From the NCBI RefSeq assembly GCF_036417845.1, contig NC_089980.1, forward strand, positions 64,230,501 through 64,294,500: 64,000 bases of DNA. The letters run 5' to 3'. A program made the position numbers and the translations under genes. A model generated the notes under the pieces. It did not search any database, was not told the origin of the DNA, and worked only from the letters and a program-made list of their open reading frames with translations. Positions 1 through 14,700 of the stretch are shown here, in pieces (position 1 is the stretch's first letter; each line of letters opens with the position of its first letter). This stretch comes from Apteryx mantelli (taxonomy: Eukaryota; Chordata; Aves; Apterygiformes; Apterygidae).

Positions 1-625
1 CTCATGTTCAGATGGAATTGTCTGTTTCAGCTTGTGCCCGTTGCCTCGCGTCCTGTCGCTGGGCACCACTGAAAAGAGTCTGGCTCCATCCTCTTGACAC
101 CCTCCCTTCAGATATTTGTACACGTTGATAAGATCTCCTCTCACCCTTCTCTTCTCCAGGCTAAACAGGCCCAGCTCTCTCAGCCTTTCCTCATAAGAGA
201 GATGCTCCAGCCCCCTAATCATCTTTGTAGCCCTTCGCTGGACTTGCTCCAGTAGTGCCACATCCCTCTTGTACTGGGGAGCCCAGAACTGGGCGCAGTA
301 CTCCAGATGTGGCCTCCCCAGGGCTGAGTAGAGGGGGAGGATCACCTCCCTCGACCTGCTGGCAACACTCTTCCTGATGCAGCCCAGGATACCATTGGCC
401 TTCTTGGCCACAAGGGCACATTGCTGCCTCATGCTTAACTTGGTGTCCACCAGCACTCCCAGGTCCTTCTCCGCAGAGCTGCTTTCCAGCAGGTCAACCC
501 CCAACCTGTACTGGTGCATGGGGTTATTCCTCCCCAGGTGCAGGACCCTGCACTTGCCTTTGTTGAACTTCATGAGGTTCCTCTCCGCCCACCTCTCCAG
601 CCTGTCCAGGTTTTTTCCTTGTCTG
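1..625 (-). mobile_element. CR1 LINE fragment, antisense, cut by window edge
   Basis: The plus strand reads as the reverse complement of the 3' part of an avian CR1 retrotransposon. Stretches such as CTTCTCCAGGCTAAACAGGC (159-178) and the following text on cattle-like runs of CCAGCCCC, CTGGACTTGCTCCAG and CACTCCCAGGTCCTTCTCC are characteristic of CR1. The match is close to what I remember of the consensus, so this is a relatively young copy. Its 3' end lies left of the window and its 5' truncation is near 625. The open frames inside it are broken CR1 reading frames, not genes. This element is the main reason for calling the genome avian. Confidence 0.9.
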
Positions 626-2710
626 TGGGAAGATCTACTCCCATGGACTTCAAGCAATATTAACTTTTTGATTAGCATCAGTCAGTCCTTTAAAGAAAAT
701 TTACAGTTTTGCAAAATATGCATAATTGCTTTCATTGCTAAATGCTCTTAATATCTTTTTAATAATATTAGTTATTCAAACTATACATTAAGTTTATGCA
801 AACTCTACACTATTGTAAAAATTCCTGGAAATATCAGTCGTCCTCAGGGATGATAGACTGAATAATACAAAACAAGTACAGGGCAGCAGTAGCAATAAAA
901 GATAGAGAAAATACAGAATTGTTTGTTTCACTGTCAAACGTGTACTCTTCTATAGCACAGCTGCAGCACCAGGAGGAATAAACATGGTATTTAGGAAAAA
1001 AAAGGTTCCTTTCCAACAGCAGGCTTTTGTGCATATTACCACCCTAGTTCTGCAGTCTGTCAAATTTGTTTTAATGCTGAACACATAAACATTTCCTTTT
1101 GCAATACCATGGCACCCAGGGTTGTTCAGGTGTGAATCAAAGATCTCCAATGAAATGATTTTTTTTTGACAGTTTATTATGTTTTTAGCATCAGCTTGTT
1201 TTGTATCTAGAATGTTACTACCTTGTCTAATACGTATTCCAGGCTCTAAAATAGAACATTACATTTCTAAAGACTAAAGCAAACAAGGAACTATTAATTT
1301 TAGCTATGTGCTACAGCAGCAAAGCCACCTGGCCAGAATCCTGATGTGGGGGCTTGGCTCTTCCCTTAGAATCGAGCTCTTGGCTGCTGCAGGCAAACCA
1401 GCACTCGCAGAGCTGGAGGAAGCACACTTAGTGGCCAAGAAATGCATTAACGGAGATCACTAAGTAGCAGTATTTTTATATCCCTATTTACCCAGAATTG
1501 CTTTAGTAGCTGACTGGGGCAGCCAGTTAGGCATATACAGCTCTGTAGTCATGCAGGCAGAAGCACTGTGATTTTCTCTTGTTGTTTTACTGTGGAATAG
1601 CAAAGGACGAGTTTTTTCCTTTCTAATCATCTGCCGTGCTGGAAGGCAGCCATAATAAAATCCTCTAAATTTGAGTCAGGGAGCTACAATGCAAACCTTG
1701 CTCTTTTTTTTACTGTTTGGTTTATGCTGCAAAACACTGCTTTCTAGCATAACAGTTGATTTAAGTGTTATCAGTATATTTGGACAAATAACTTTTTTGA
1801 ATCAATTGCCAAGCTTAAGAAAGAAAACCAAAAAAAAGTTTGGGATAGAAATTAAATGGATTTTTATCTCTGATAGAATAAGCAGACCAACAAAAAGGAA
1901 CATTTTGAATCAATTCAAATGTCCATTTCTTTTCTTAGATCAATTACAAAATGAGAAATGTGATTTTAAAAACAACTAACATTTATTTCTGAAGGCCTCA
2001 GAATTTTTTTTTGACTTTTCCAAAATGAAACAGGTCATTCAAAATGTCAAAGCAAAGTGTTTCAGTATTTTCATAATTCTGTTCTCCTTGGTTTTGACTG
2101 AAGCACATTGCAAAATTCAACCCAAACTTGCATATAACTTCTGCCCCCTTCTCCCTACACAAAATTGTATTTTTCAGTTATGTTTGGTTAATGTGCTGAG
2201 AGAATAATAAATTTCCCAGCCCTAGGTAACAGATCAAAGTAAGATAGTAAACACCATGCAGGATTTTTCCAGAAAAATGTATGCAAAGGACAGCCAGATT
2301 TTACCATATTTGTGTTCTTTCTGCATTATCTCTCCCTGCATCCTAAAATGCAAGTCACTGTATACTACTGACTGTAGTCAGTCAACAAACAGGGACACTG
2401 GTCTCTCATAAGTCAGCAAAATATGTAGTAAAGTGGGAAAATAAAAGTCTTTTAGTCACCATCACATTTTCATTCAGCTATAGAACCACAGTAGGACCAA
2501 GTTTTCATTGCAGGCTCTCACATATTTGCAGGCTTGTGACATGTTATTTTTGACATAATTTCCATCAAAATTAACAGCAAATGAGCCAGGATTCCAAGCC
2601 ATTGCTGGAGGGAACAGTGACAGAGGCCTGCTGATTCCTCCTCAGTGTTTCAGAAATCCAAACGCAGTAACAGGAATAACCATCATTCATGCTGGAAAGA
2701 GTCCTTAGGA

Positions 2711-2772
2711 TAGATCTGCCCCATCTGACTTCTCTGGGGCTCTACTGATTTACACCAGACGAGAAGCTGCTC
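2711..2772. repeat. probable ancient amniote repeat remnant
   Basis: The text around 2728-2760 (GACTTCTCTGGGGCTC, then ACTGATTTACACCAG) resembles a degenerate interspersed motif that I recall from bird, turtle and crocodile genomes, of the form 'gacttcaatgg...actgatttacaccag'. I cannot name the family. The call rests on memory of the motif and is weak. Confidence 0.35.
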
Positions 2773-5700
2773 CTATTGTGTCCTATAAAGTCCTTGGAAA
2801 GATCAGATAACATTAAGTTAAAGAAAGATGTTTGCAGCTGACCTCAGAAAAGTGACTGGCTAGATAGTGTTTTAAAATTTTTATTCTCATATGTCCTGTT
2901 CTTGCATGGAGTTGTTAGCTTGGAGTTGTCGCTTTGTGCTACCACTAACAATTTTTATTTTCTCTATTACTGAAAGGGGGAAAATGGTAGAAAGAATCAA
3001 GGAGAAAACAGTTTATCATTTCTGCTTTTTCTTTTGAGGCAAAGATGTCTATTGAGACATCCGAATTCAATTTAAATTTTAGAGAGCCCACTGATTTCAG
3101 CAACATTCATGGTCTAGTGTTATTTGTCTATCGGAATTCAGGAAATTTTGCATTATTACAGTGATCTGGACTACAGGAATATGTAATTGTCACTGAGATC
3201 AGATGAAATGATATTGATTACAAGAAAAAAACACACAACTGAAGGCACAAAAATATCTAACTTGTTTAATGTACACAAGTACTTATTAGAATTGGAAGAT
3301 TCTTTTTCAGAAAAAATGTACTTGGAATCTTCATCTCAGTCAGGTCTTTGGTACAGACAAGGGTTTCATTGATTTCTGGATAGACATTAAAATTAAGTGT
3401 GAAGTTTATACAGCCTAGGCCAATTTGACTCTTCATCATATTGCATCCTAATTTGGATTTAACAAAAACCCTTCTACCTAAAGATCAATAAAAGAATGCT
3501 TGTTTGAAAATTATGTGAAAATAAACTACTCTGTAGCTCAGTCACAAAAAATACAGTGAAATAAGTACAGCTAAAACAAAAAAGTCAGAATTTCCAATTT
3601 TCATGATGTTCTGATCTTTTGATCTTTATCTTCATCCTGAATAGGAAATAGCAACTTCTCTATAAAATGGAAGGTTTCTGAACATTCTGATTCAAAAAGG
3701 TAAAAAAAAGTTTTTTTGACATTTATGCATGAAAATGTTTTTATTTCAATTCAGTTTGACATAGAATTGTGCTTATGTAAGTACAGAGGCCAGAGTGCCT
3801 CAGGATGGTTCCCTGCAGACACCTCATGCTTTCACTCTTCTGTAAGCCATATTTGCTTTCCTGTGATATATCTCTTATCACTCACTGTAGCTTTCCCATA
3901 AATCCCTTGATGCACCAGACTAGCGCTGTCAGAGGAAACTGACTTGAAACAAATTTTTACAGAAATTAGGTATTGTACTGAAAAAACATTCTGACTAAAA
4001 ATTCCAGGTCACCTATAGAAACAAGAGTGGGGTAACAATTCTGTTCTCAATTTATCAGTTATGCCTTATGAGCCCCTACTTCTGCGTGAAACTGTATATT
4101 GTATAGTACAAGGTCAGCTCATATTCAAGTTTTATTTTTAAGAAAAAAATTCTTTTCTTCAGATCATACTTTGATCACACTCTTCTTTCCATTTATACAT
4201 GATAGCAAACAATTTCCAACATTAACAGTTACTTTATCTATTTTTTAAGCATAGGCCAATTTTTAAGTTGTGAAATAGATTGTAAGCTTGAAAATCTTTC
4301 TTTGAAAACTATATAATCTAAGCAACTTTGAGGCCTGAAGTCTGCTTTTTGTTTATGCAAGTTGCCCACAGACAAGTTCCTTAACAAATAACATCACATT
4401 AAATAATAGTAATGCAAACCTCTCCAGTCTGAACTCTTTCTCAAGAAGAAGAGCAGTCTGAATGAAGACTGAGCAAGGAACCAGGCCTATCCTATGCTCC
4501 AAAATTAGTAATACCAGAGGATCCTTTCTTTCAGCTTATAGAGGGACCTCACAACTACAACAGAGCATCTGTTAAATGTAATCTAATGTTTATTTTCAGC
4601 TTCATTAGCACTGCTCAACATAGATTCTGGGGAACTGGAACTTGGCTCATAGAGATCCACAATGTTTATGCCTTTTGTGCAAGAGTTACCATCACCTATT
4701 CTCTCATATCTGTGCCTAACACAGGGACACAGAGTCCCCAGAACTGAGACAGGAATGAAAGCAAACATCCTTTGACTTCCCAGCAAGGATTCAGGACACT
4801 TCTGTTCAGGTCTTAGCAAATGGTGCAAGGACCAAATCCTAATGTGGAGTTCATGGTAGGAAAATCCATAGACAGTTTTTCAGGTTCTTCATTGTAGTGG
4901 TACTCTTGGTGCTGAAGTTAATGTGTGGTAGCTTAAACATCCATTTTCAGTGCTGAGTCTGACTCAAGTAAGTCCATAGATACCAAGACACTGAAGTTCA
5001 CAGGTACACATGGCTTTGGTTGGGATGGGAAGCAGCGAAATGTCTACCGCAGACTCTGATACTGGTGAGACAGTCATCCCCTCAGTATGAGGCACTAATT
5101 TTGATGAACTGCACATTAAGGCAGCTGGAACCAGAAGGCTCTAGAGTTTACTCTGATATCAAATGACTTTTTGGCACTGCTTCTCATGAGTGTGCAAAGG
5201 CCCTGAAATACCATCTTCCATTCACAGTTCAACCTGTTTTACAGGTGAACTAGCAGAAAGGCAGTCCAGTACCAGAAGTACCAGTTTCTAATCTGAAAGT
5301 GGTCTCCTGAAACACAACAACAATGACATACAGACTTTTCTGTCTGTCTGGAGGAGACTGGAGTACCCTCCTCCTGTTTGCAATGTGGGAAGAGCAACCC
5401 CTAAGCTGAAAAATGATCTGATAAAGGAAGTTCCTACTGTGCCTTTCCCCACCATTAGCATACATACAAAGTCTCTAGGAAGAGTAACAAGGAAACACTG
5501 AGTATTGTATTAGTAATAGACAGATGATAGCTTCACATTGCTGTTATGGCAAATGTAACCAAAAAGTTGGTTACATGGAAGAGATGATCCCCAAATACAG
5601 ATTTCTACTTGGCTCTGACTAGTCTGCCACAGCTCAGTTACAGATCAAACAAAAAAATGCCAGTAGGGTTGTCAAAACAGCATATCGCATTAGTAAGAAT

Positions 5701-6834
5701 TACCATCGGCCCCCACTCTGGCAAATGAGGGACAGGGTTCCAGCAAAAGCTCTTAGACTCGAGGCTGCTGTTAACAACCCAAGAAGGTAATCATGTCAGG
5801 GAGAATTTTAATTGTATCAGGCAAGTTGAGGAAAACCTTGTGTTTTGTATACGACCTTTGGAATTGTTAATGAAAGCTGTGTTATTTTGAAAAATGAAGA
5901 GAAGGTTATTTCTTGTGCTTGCAGGGTTTGCATAGGGAGAGTCCCAGCTCTCTGTTTACAGCTGATTCATCAGCTTAGCAGCAGCCTGACCAACCCATGT
6001 AAGCTGCAGCCAGCTAATTCCACCTCAGCAGCAACAGCTCCTTCTTGCTGCCAGCTAACCTCTGGCACAGAGAGCTACAAACACTTTTGCCACATTGCAG
6101 ACAGTAAGTGCCTCCCAGGTTATGAGCAAGTTCTTACTGTAACTGAAGCAGCTCATGAAGGCTTTTATGTGCTAATTGTCTTCCAAAATGTCACAGTGGT
6201 TACCTGTTTTAAACTTGCATTCTGGAATGGATCATTAGCGGCAGGAAGTGAAAAACAAGCTAAATCATCTGCTTTGAATGGATATTGAATACTTTGCATG
6301 GTATTTAGCAAAGGGGTCTAACTGAGGAACATAAATGCAACAGTACAGAGATCTAAAAGACAGCTTTCCTTTTCTAAAAAGTCATCATCTTCATCTTCCA
6401 TTTTCATAGTACCTCTCTTAGTGTTCACTTGGAACAGAGGCCAAGTGTTGATTTATCAAATCATGCATGCCCTGGCTCAGAGTAGACCAAGTCTGGAATT
6501 CCCAAAGGATGGGAGACAGTCGCTCAGCTCCCATTGCAATTTCACTGACATGGAATTAGTGCAATTAGCAAATGCAAGACAGAGGAGATTCTCAAGTTGG
6601 CATTTTTATACAAGAATTAAGGGAAGCTAATTTTATCTCTCCAAACATAGGTTTTCCTGCAGAACAGAATACCGTGAGCAAATGCCGCCCTGAAGTTCTC
6701 AGATATTTTTCTTGGAAGAAACCCTATGCTCCTGTGAAATGGTTAGCAAGGACCTGATTCTTCTCTTATTTCTGTAAATATCCTAGTGTTGACAGCAGCA
6801 TCCCAATGTTAAGTATTGCTGCACCAAATCCAGA

Positions 6835-6990
6835 TGTCTTAACTCATGCAAAATTTTATGAAGTCAATAGGAATTCTTCTGTGGATAAGGCAAGCTGCAG
6901 CTTGCTGGAGATGGATGTAACTGGACCCAAAGCTTATTCTGAGTTACACTGGCAACAGAAGAACTTTGTAAAACTCCAGATTTACAGTGC
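6835..6990. repeat. probable ancient amniote repeat remnant
   Basis: CTCATGCAAAATTTTATGAAG followed by TCAATAGGAATTCTT, and later GAGTTACACTGGCA, resembles the same degenerate family ('...cattgaagtcaatgggag...gagttacactgg') noted at 2711. No coding potential is implied. Family unnamed. Confidence 0.35.
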
Positions 6991-8614
6991 ACTGACAGCA
7001 AAATGTGTCCCAAGGTCTTGAAACATACCTGAAGGCACCAACTTCTTTAAACACCTCACTGGAAATGGCCAACTGCATATGCTAACTTTTGACCTTTCCC
7101 TCAAGCTGTCACTTCTGTTTAGCTTTTATCTCTATCGGATCAGGCATCCATGTTTTCCCATTCCCTTCCCCTTATGAACATGTAACAACTTTTGTTCTGT
7201 TAACACACTCTCTTCCTTTTTCAGGATACCATGTCTACCTAAGCAAATGGAAGCTAGTTGTAACAAAATTTCTATTTTTTTCTGTTGGGAGGAAAAAGTT
7301 AGCCCTCAGAAGTATTACCCATGCACTCCCACTTCTCTCATTGCTGTTTTATTCCACGTACTCATGTTCTCCTCCTCCCTGAATGAGGATTACAGCTCCC
7401 TGTCATCACCAGACTGCACCCATGTTTCCTCAAGCCAGGATCTCCTTATGGTGAGGCCCTGGGATCAGGTCAGCACAAAAAATAATTCCTGCAAGAGTGG
7501 CCAGGAGGGCAGCACTGCCCCTATGCTTTCTCAACCTTCAGTCACACTTCCTACCAGCACTTCCTTCGCCATCTACCTGAAGCCTGGCCAGCAAGTCTCC
7601 CAAAACCAGTGGGATCCTCTGACTCCTACGCAGCAAAACTTGAATGTGAAATGGATGATGTTTTCACGGTGATTCCATTGAAAGCCTAGCCTCTATTTCT
7701 CCTTATGTACATTATGTTAATTAATACAGTATTTAAAATTAACAGGGACTCTCTCTGACATGGGGAAAAGAAATTAATCAAAAAAAAAAAAAGAGCTCTT
7801 TTCCTAAACACAAGACCATTATAAGATACTGTCATCATAAGACATTTTGTTTAAAGCCTATACACGACTCTCACCAGCTACGTTTCTTCTGGTTCAATGG
7901 TACCCCATTGCAAACTTTCTATGAGATCATCTTTTAAGAACTAGAATTCACAAAGCCTTGATGCCTTCCTCTGAGGTAGTCCTGTTATCTGTTTATTCCA
8001 GAGTATAAGATATCTGTAAAAACCTTGATCAATGAATGCAGCATTTCTGACTGTTGTACTATCTTTTGATACAAATGCTTCATCTCCTGCCTATTTTCAT
8101 CATAAGCATTTCAGAGTATCCAATCATAAAATTCTCTGGTCTGTTAACAGATGTGTTTTTTCCAAAGCCATACTATCTTCCAGGTTATTGCTTGAATTGG
8201 TGTCTCTTGAGGAAGATTCAGTAGTTCCTCAGTTCAGGAAGGCTTATACTATCGAAAGCTGTAAGCCAAGGTGTGGAGAAGAACATGGATGACAATCTTG
8301 TTCTGCTTGCATGAGACACTCCGTAATGGGAAGTGTTGCAAGAAAAAACTGAGCAAGTAATAAGGCCTTTGTAGGGTTTCATCAATAAACAATTCACATC
8401 GTAGCAGCAGGAACAGGATCCTGTTGTTGTGTGCCAGCGGGCGCAGCGTGCAACAGCTTGCGCTGAATGGTGGCAGGACTTACTGTGCCACCTGCTTTGC
8501 GTGACAGACTTCATAACACAAATGTGTCAGTTCTAGCTCCCCGCGAGCAGAGGTGGACAAGTGCAACTGAGCAGACAGGATGCAGGAGGCCGGTGATTCA
8601 GTCTCCTCTTTGCC

Positions 8615-8690
8615 AGTGACTGACTTTTGGCAAGTCCCTTCACCATCCTCATGTCCTTTGCAGCTTGCGTGTGTTTTGGTTGCAAGTTCT
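8615..8690 (+). repeat. MIR-like SINE remnant
   Basis: CAGTGACTGACTTTTGGCAA then GTCCCTTCACC resembles the MIR core (tgtgaccttgggcaagtcacttaacctctc). It is heavily decayed, and the identification is from remembered consensus. Confidence 0.3.
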
Positions 8691-10439
8691 CTCTTACTGT
8701 GTAACTGGTCCACAGATCATTTAATTCAACAGAAAATATCTCATTTTGGATTTGGACTCTGGATTATATCCCAAGCACTTGAACAGTCTTCAGAAAAATA
8801 AGGCACACTGCTGGGGCTCTTGAGTGCTGACTTAATACTAATTACTTAATACTAATACTTAAAATATCTTATTTTTAATATATTTTCTCATGCTTTGTCT
8901 TTCAGAAGGTTTGCCTTTTGAAACATATCAGCTATTTCCTTCATTGTGAAAATACCACCTCAGGCTCCATTTAGGTATAACTAATTGAACAACTTCTTTA
9001 TTTTTTTTATTTATTTTTTCAAAATGAATAAAAGCTATTAGAAGGTATTAGTAATATGTGAACTGTAGTACAACAGTGGGCCAAAGAGCATTTCTAATTA
9101 CACTATAGTCTTAACATCATTCTTTGTACATTGGGATTGGTGAGGACTGATTTACAGTTCTAAGAAGGAAAATACAATATAATTGATCCAACCGATGACT
9201 TTTTCAAGAAGATCTCACAGGCCCAGTCTCTTTGGAGCTGGAGACTACAGTGAAGAACTATCACAGACTATTACAGACAAGCGTTAGGTATTTCCACAAG
9301 AAGGCAGTTTGGGAGTGGTGTTCAACCAATCAAAAGAATAATTACAGAAACCTAGGCCTCTACACATATTATATTTGTAGTTTTGAATAACAGTATTTTA
9401 CACATGCAGAGCATTCCTATTCATTGAAATGACTTATCAGACAATTCAGTGACATGCTAAAGAAAGTGACTCAGAGCACAAATTACTAAGGACTGGCTCT
9501 CAGAATAGGTATCAGCTCTTTTTCCAAAAAACAGGAAAAAAGAAAGAAAAGGTTTTTTAATGAATATTACAAAAATCAGTATTACCTCAGTAGCAGGGTA
9601 ATACAAGATGAAAATTTGTGTTCACAGAGACTATGAAATAGTTGCAAACCTTAAAAGACAACATAATGTAATTCTAAAAGCAAAGCGTGAATGCAATATA
9701 AAAGCTATTGACAGGAACATTAAGTTATTTGGAGCCCAACGGAACATTAAGTAGTACATTTATCCATCACTAGTAATTTTCAAATAAAAATTTCTGAATA
9801 CATTATTTCATTGAAATTACACGGTCTGTATGATGCAAGGGAACAGATCAGGTAACCACAGTATTCTTTCCTGCTTTATAAATAATGAATTTCAGTTTTG
9901 GAACATGATTGAAAAATGCTGTTTTTCTCTCCCATGGGTTATTTTCTAAAAGTCATTAACTTGTCACTGTATAAGCTGATTAGTTTTACTATTCCATTAA
10001 CAGAGCAATTCAATTTTTCTCTGTTTCCACACTGAAATCTATCATTAAATTATATTATGAGGCATCCAATAACTTGTAAATAGCTGACAAAGTATTTTGT
10101 AATATCTATTTATATAGAAGAAAACATTTCCTATCAAAGCAGTGGATTATTTATTAACTTTATAGTAATTCAATGACTAAAACAATATTTAAAATAAATA
10201 TTAACAAAATAAACATTAAAATATAATTCAAAGATCCACCTCAGGATTAAGTTGCAAATGAGTTTTAAATGTAACATTATTATAGCAACCAAACAACAAC
10301 ATGAATAAATGAGGAAATGGAACAGCTGACATTAAGGCAACTGACCATTGCATTTTAAAATCTGTATCTATTTAGTTTTAAAACATTAAGCAAAGTTATA
10401 GTAAAAAAAGAACCCAAGTTACCCAATAAATTTTGTTTG

Positions 10440-10476
10440 GAAATATCTAAAATATTTAGAAATATCTAAAATTATT
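10440..10476. repeat. short imperfect tandem repeat (19 bp x 2)
   Basis: GAAATATCTAAAATATTTA is followed directly by a second GAAATATCTAAAATTATT copy. It lies in AT-rich intergenic DNA. Confidence 0.6.
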
Positions 10477-10982
10477 CTACATCCCACTGTACATCAGCAT
10501 GATGCCAAGAAAGTAGAACTTTCCATTATTACATATATACAATAGATTCTGATCTAATCTTAAGTTTTAAAGTTAACAATTTCACCAGCATTCATTAAGA
10601 ATTGGGCTTACACAGTTTGTGTTACTCCTCTTCCTCAGTGGAGATACCCTTTTTCAACAATCAATGATGGCATTTGCTTCAAGAAAAATACACAACTCAT
10701 CCTCTCCCAGGTCAGCAGCATCTGCTGAAGTTAAAGAAATCAGCAGAGAAACTGCCAGTAAACCAGCAAACAGCATGTTGCAAAGCACAGTCAGAATCAA
10801 AGTTCCTTCTGGGGTTCAGTCAGGGTATCTCTGAAGACCTCTTTATATCTTTGCCCTTCTAAATGCTTTCTTTAGCAGAAGTAAAAAGTTTTTCCTCAGT
10901 TCAACAGACAGTGAAAGGATCCCTCAAGACTAAATCTAGGGTCATGGTTTTGAGCTTTCAAATCTCTCCACAGAAACAAATG

Positions 10983-11007
10983 CCCCCCCCCCCCCAAAAA
11001 AAAAAAG
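10983..11007. repeat. poly-C / poly-A tract
   Basis: A run of about 13 C is followed at once by about 11 A. It is one of several A/C composite tracts in the window, all with C and A on the plus strand. Confidence 0.9.
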
Positions 11008-11747
11008 ACTAAATGGTGCCCTGTGCCCAACAATAGGATCCTTAAAGTGCAGAGTCAATGCAGACCAAGATTACTCACAAAACCTTTTCTAACAGTCTTG
11101 GAACTGATTCCCCAAGGACAGGACCCACACCTTACTGTACACACACTCACACATTTTTCTCTTGTACTATAGCAGCAGCTTAGTGCATTCTGTATCAGGC
11201 AGGAGTAGGACCTCCCTTACTTCATTCATTTTGTCTAGCCCTTTGGCGTTTTATGTCCTTCTATTCTACTTTTAGGCTTTTAAGAAGGGCTGTAAATGAG
11301 TCAAAGGCACCTACCTTTGTTAGGAATGAGTAACATAAGAGACGAAAGTAATACATAGTCCCCAGTGAAAACAGAACTGTCCTTTGGAATAGCGGCACTT
11401 TACTGATGAAGGAAGTCTATGTTAAACATTGTAGAAGCTTTACAGAAAATCTATGCTTACAAGATGCCTGTTGTTTAAAGTACGCAAAACAGAAAAGATT
11501 CCCCAGAAATACATATGACATGGCCCTCTTCTGATGTAGCAGGCTCAAATCTTTGGCAAGGCTTATCTGCACTCTGTTTCCCTGCACAACAGGACTGTGC
11601 TGACAGGGATGTTTGTTAGGTGCAGAACTTCCCGAGAGTGCCAGTTGTAAGGGGACACTGCCTTGTCCCATCAGACACATTTGTGCATTTGCAGTGAAAA
11701 GTGATTTCCTTTCCCTTTTTAAGAAATATAATATATATTAATCATAA

Positions 11748-11767
11748 GTGTATATATATATATATAA
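11748..11767. repeat. AT dinucleotide repeat
   Basis: An alternating TATATA run of about 18 bases within a longer AT-rich patch starting near 11727. Confidence 0.85.
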
Positions 11768-14700
11768 AATCAACAATATAGTAAGACCTTTTCCTTATTA
11801 AGCAATACTTGTCAGCTTGTTTCAGGGGTCTATAAATTTATATCACAGGAGTTTCAACTGTTATCCTTCACCAATCTGCAGTATAAACTCAGCTAAGGAG
11901 TCCTATGACAAATTGCCTTAGGCGCACATTAAAGCACGTACATTAATGTATGTATCATGGGGGTAAATTTGCTCAACTTCCCTCTTTCCTTAGCTACTGC
12001 AAAGCCCTGTATATCCAAATCCTGTGATTTTAATAAGAAAGCAACTATACTCCCAAATCATGAACACAAAAAAATGTACCACTGTATTTAGGTGAACATT
12101 AAGATCCAATGAATCAGTTGCACTTACAATCTTTCACCCTTTGTTTATTCACTGCTCATATCAGTAACTCATTTCTCCCATAGGAAAGTCAGCAGAAGGG
12201 CAATCAGGGGAAGGTTATTGCCAACTATTCCCCATTAATGCCCTTCGCCCCCATCAAGTGTAGCTTCCGGACCCACAGCACAAGATGCAACAGCAGACGT
12301 GAATGGATCACCAGGACTCGGAGATATCCCTCCACCTCTTTTCTGACCAGCCAGTGAAGTGCTCTGGGCTTTCTACCTGAGAGGAGCTATACTGACAGAA
12401 TGTCTTTTCATCAGACATGCTTTCAAGACCTAACAATGCTGCAGTATTTAGTACAGTATTGTCATTTTCAAAGTCATATGTTGCCTCACCAAGACTTTCT
12501 CAAAGCCTAGAGAAGAGACAACACCTTTCCTTGCTGCTAGTCCATTTCCTTGTGTGGAGTAGACATACAGCATGCTCTCTACAGTATTTGAAGGACAGTG
12601 CTATGAATGTGGCATGCATCTAAGAGAAGGGCAGTATGCTATGTATTTGCTGCTGAATAAAGAGTACATACATTAAAAGTGTCCCATGTACGTTACCTTT
12701 ACACCTGCACTTCTTTGGTTTACTTTCCAGTAAGTTGATAGAAGTTGAAATAGCAATCAGTTTCTTCTGTGCAGCTGTAGCATACATGCTTATAAATAGC
12801 ATGCACTGATCTAAGTGAGAGAAGGAAGAATTAAATTCGCTATCTTCTATCTAGACAAATGTCCCTTTGTGAACAGGAATTGGTCTCTCTGTTAATGAAA
12901 AGGAGATTAGAAACTTCCTGTAACCACGATTTCTCTTTCACAGTACCTGAATTGCCAAAGGGACAATGAAAGAGGCGTTGCCAGAAGTATGGCTCTACAG
13001 TCCAATGTAGTAATTTCAGTAATGTTTGGAAATTAGGAAAAAAAAAAATCCCCCCTCCAGAGACATAGGTAGACTTTCACATTGCCTAGGTAAACCCCAG
13101 TTGGTTGATTTAAAAGTAGGTGTTCATCAGTTTAGTCAAATACACCTTATATTCTCTCACCATTGGTACTAATGTTGCTTCAAATCCTACAATACAGAAT
13201 ATGATGTAAATCAATTGTGTGCATGTGGGGAAGAGGGAAAATGAAAACTCTCACAGTTGGAGAACAAGCAAGAAACATGTCAAATACAATGGCTTTGTTT
13301 TCTATAAATTGCATTCCCTGTCTTACTGACTTATCAAAAAAACTGACTTTCTGATGTAGGGTCTTACATGTGCATATGAAGCACCTACTGAAGCAGCGGC
13401 AATGTGTCAACCTACGGTTTTAATAGTAATCATAGGGTTGTCCAAGACCACATGCTGAACATACATATTATGCTCTATTACTGCAGAGCAAGCCATTAAA
13501 GATGATGAAATGGATATTGGTGTTTAAGTGCTACCCTCTTATGCTCTGAGTGACAGTAAAAAACTCCATGAGGAGTAACAAGAAAAGCAGCCTAGTTTTT
13601 TCTTTCTTAACCTAGTGATGTAGCCACGGGAAAGCCTAGATTCACCAACCAAAGTTGTTTGACAAATGACAGTGACCTGTTAGCATAAAAAGGAGAAAAT
13701 TCATAGCAACAAGAGCATGAATTCTGCTAGCTCACTAGGCCCTTAACAGGATAGGAGGAAAAGCTGTCTAAGCCAGCCTACATTAAAAACTTAATTTCAA
13801 GACACCCTGTAAGCAGTGAGACCTTAGACTTGATGGAATTTGTAAAGGCAATTTCTATTTGATGTGAAGGTTTCTATCTAACCAAGAGATTAAGTTATTT
13901 CATAGAAACAATAACATCTGTTCCTAAACTGATAAAATTTGGTAGGTGTCGAGTTGAACAAATGGGGCTGGACACTGTTTATGTGAAATCTGTAACTACT
14001 ACACAAAACAAGAGAGACTTGGAATTTAAGATGTGGAAGGCTGACATCTTGTATATAAAAGGAAATGGAGTTAGAGTTTTACAGAAATCTCACACTGCCA
14101 ATTTTCTAAGTAGAATTATTCTAGTATTTAGAAACCCTGCTTCATTTACTTTCTCCCAAGACAACTTAATTCCTTAACTACGTTTGAAAGTTACAAGTTC
14201 AACTAACTAAACTACCTATCCTCTTTACAATGTAATATGCAGCACAACTACTTGGCACTTGAATTCAATATTGTAGAGACTTAACAGGAGCAAGAAAGGA
14301 CACTGGATGTAAGAACTCGTACTAGTGGTTCATGCATATTTTATGAATCCCAAAGCTATATACTTTGCAACTAAAAAACTGGGGGCAGAGGGAATGACAG
14401 AGAGGGGCAGAGAGACACAAACAGGAAAAGATTTCTTCGATCTCCTTTTTTACTCCCAGCATGAAATTCTTTTAATTTACATTTATAGAACACAATCTTG
14501 TGGAGAGCTTACTATTCTCAGACAACCAAAAAAGGAAGAAAAAGACAGGCACAGTGGCTTTGCAACCAGCCTTTCAGTCTATAAAAAAGTTCATCATACA
14601 GAGTTCAAGCAGTAAGTGTTTTGATTAAGCTTCAGAAACAGGTTCCATTCATAGCTGGAATAAGTCAGATTTTTCTTTAGAAAGACGTCCAATTCTGTAC

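Noticed and set aside
377..751. 124-codon open frame near the left end
   Set aside because: Mostly antisense CR1 retrotransposon sequence; not a gene.
5845..6288. 147-codon plus-strand open frame in the intergenic flank
   Set aside because: The longest open frame outside SHPRH, but it shows no domain, signal peptide or recognisable family, and nothing around it looks like splice-linked exons. Length is within chance for 64 kb.
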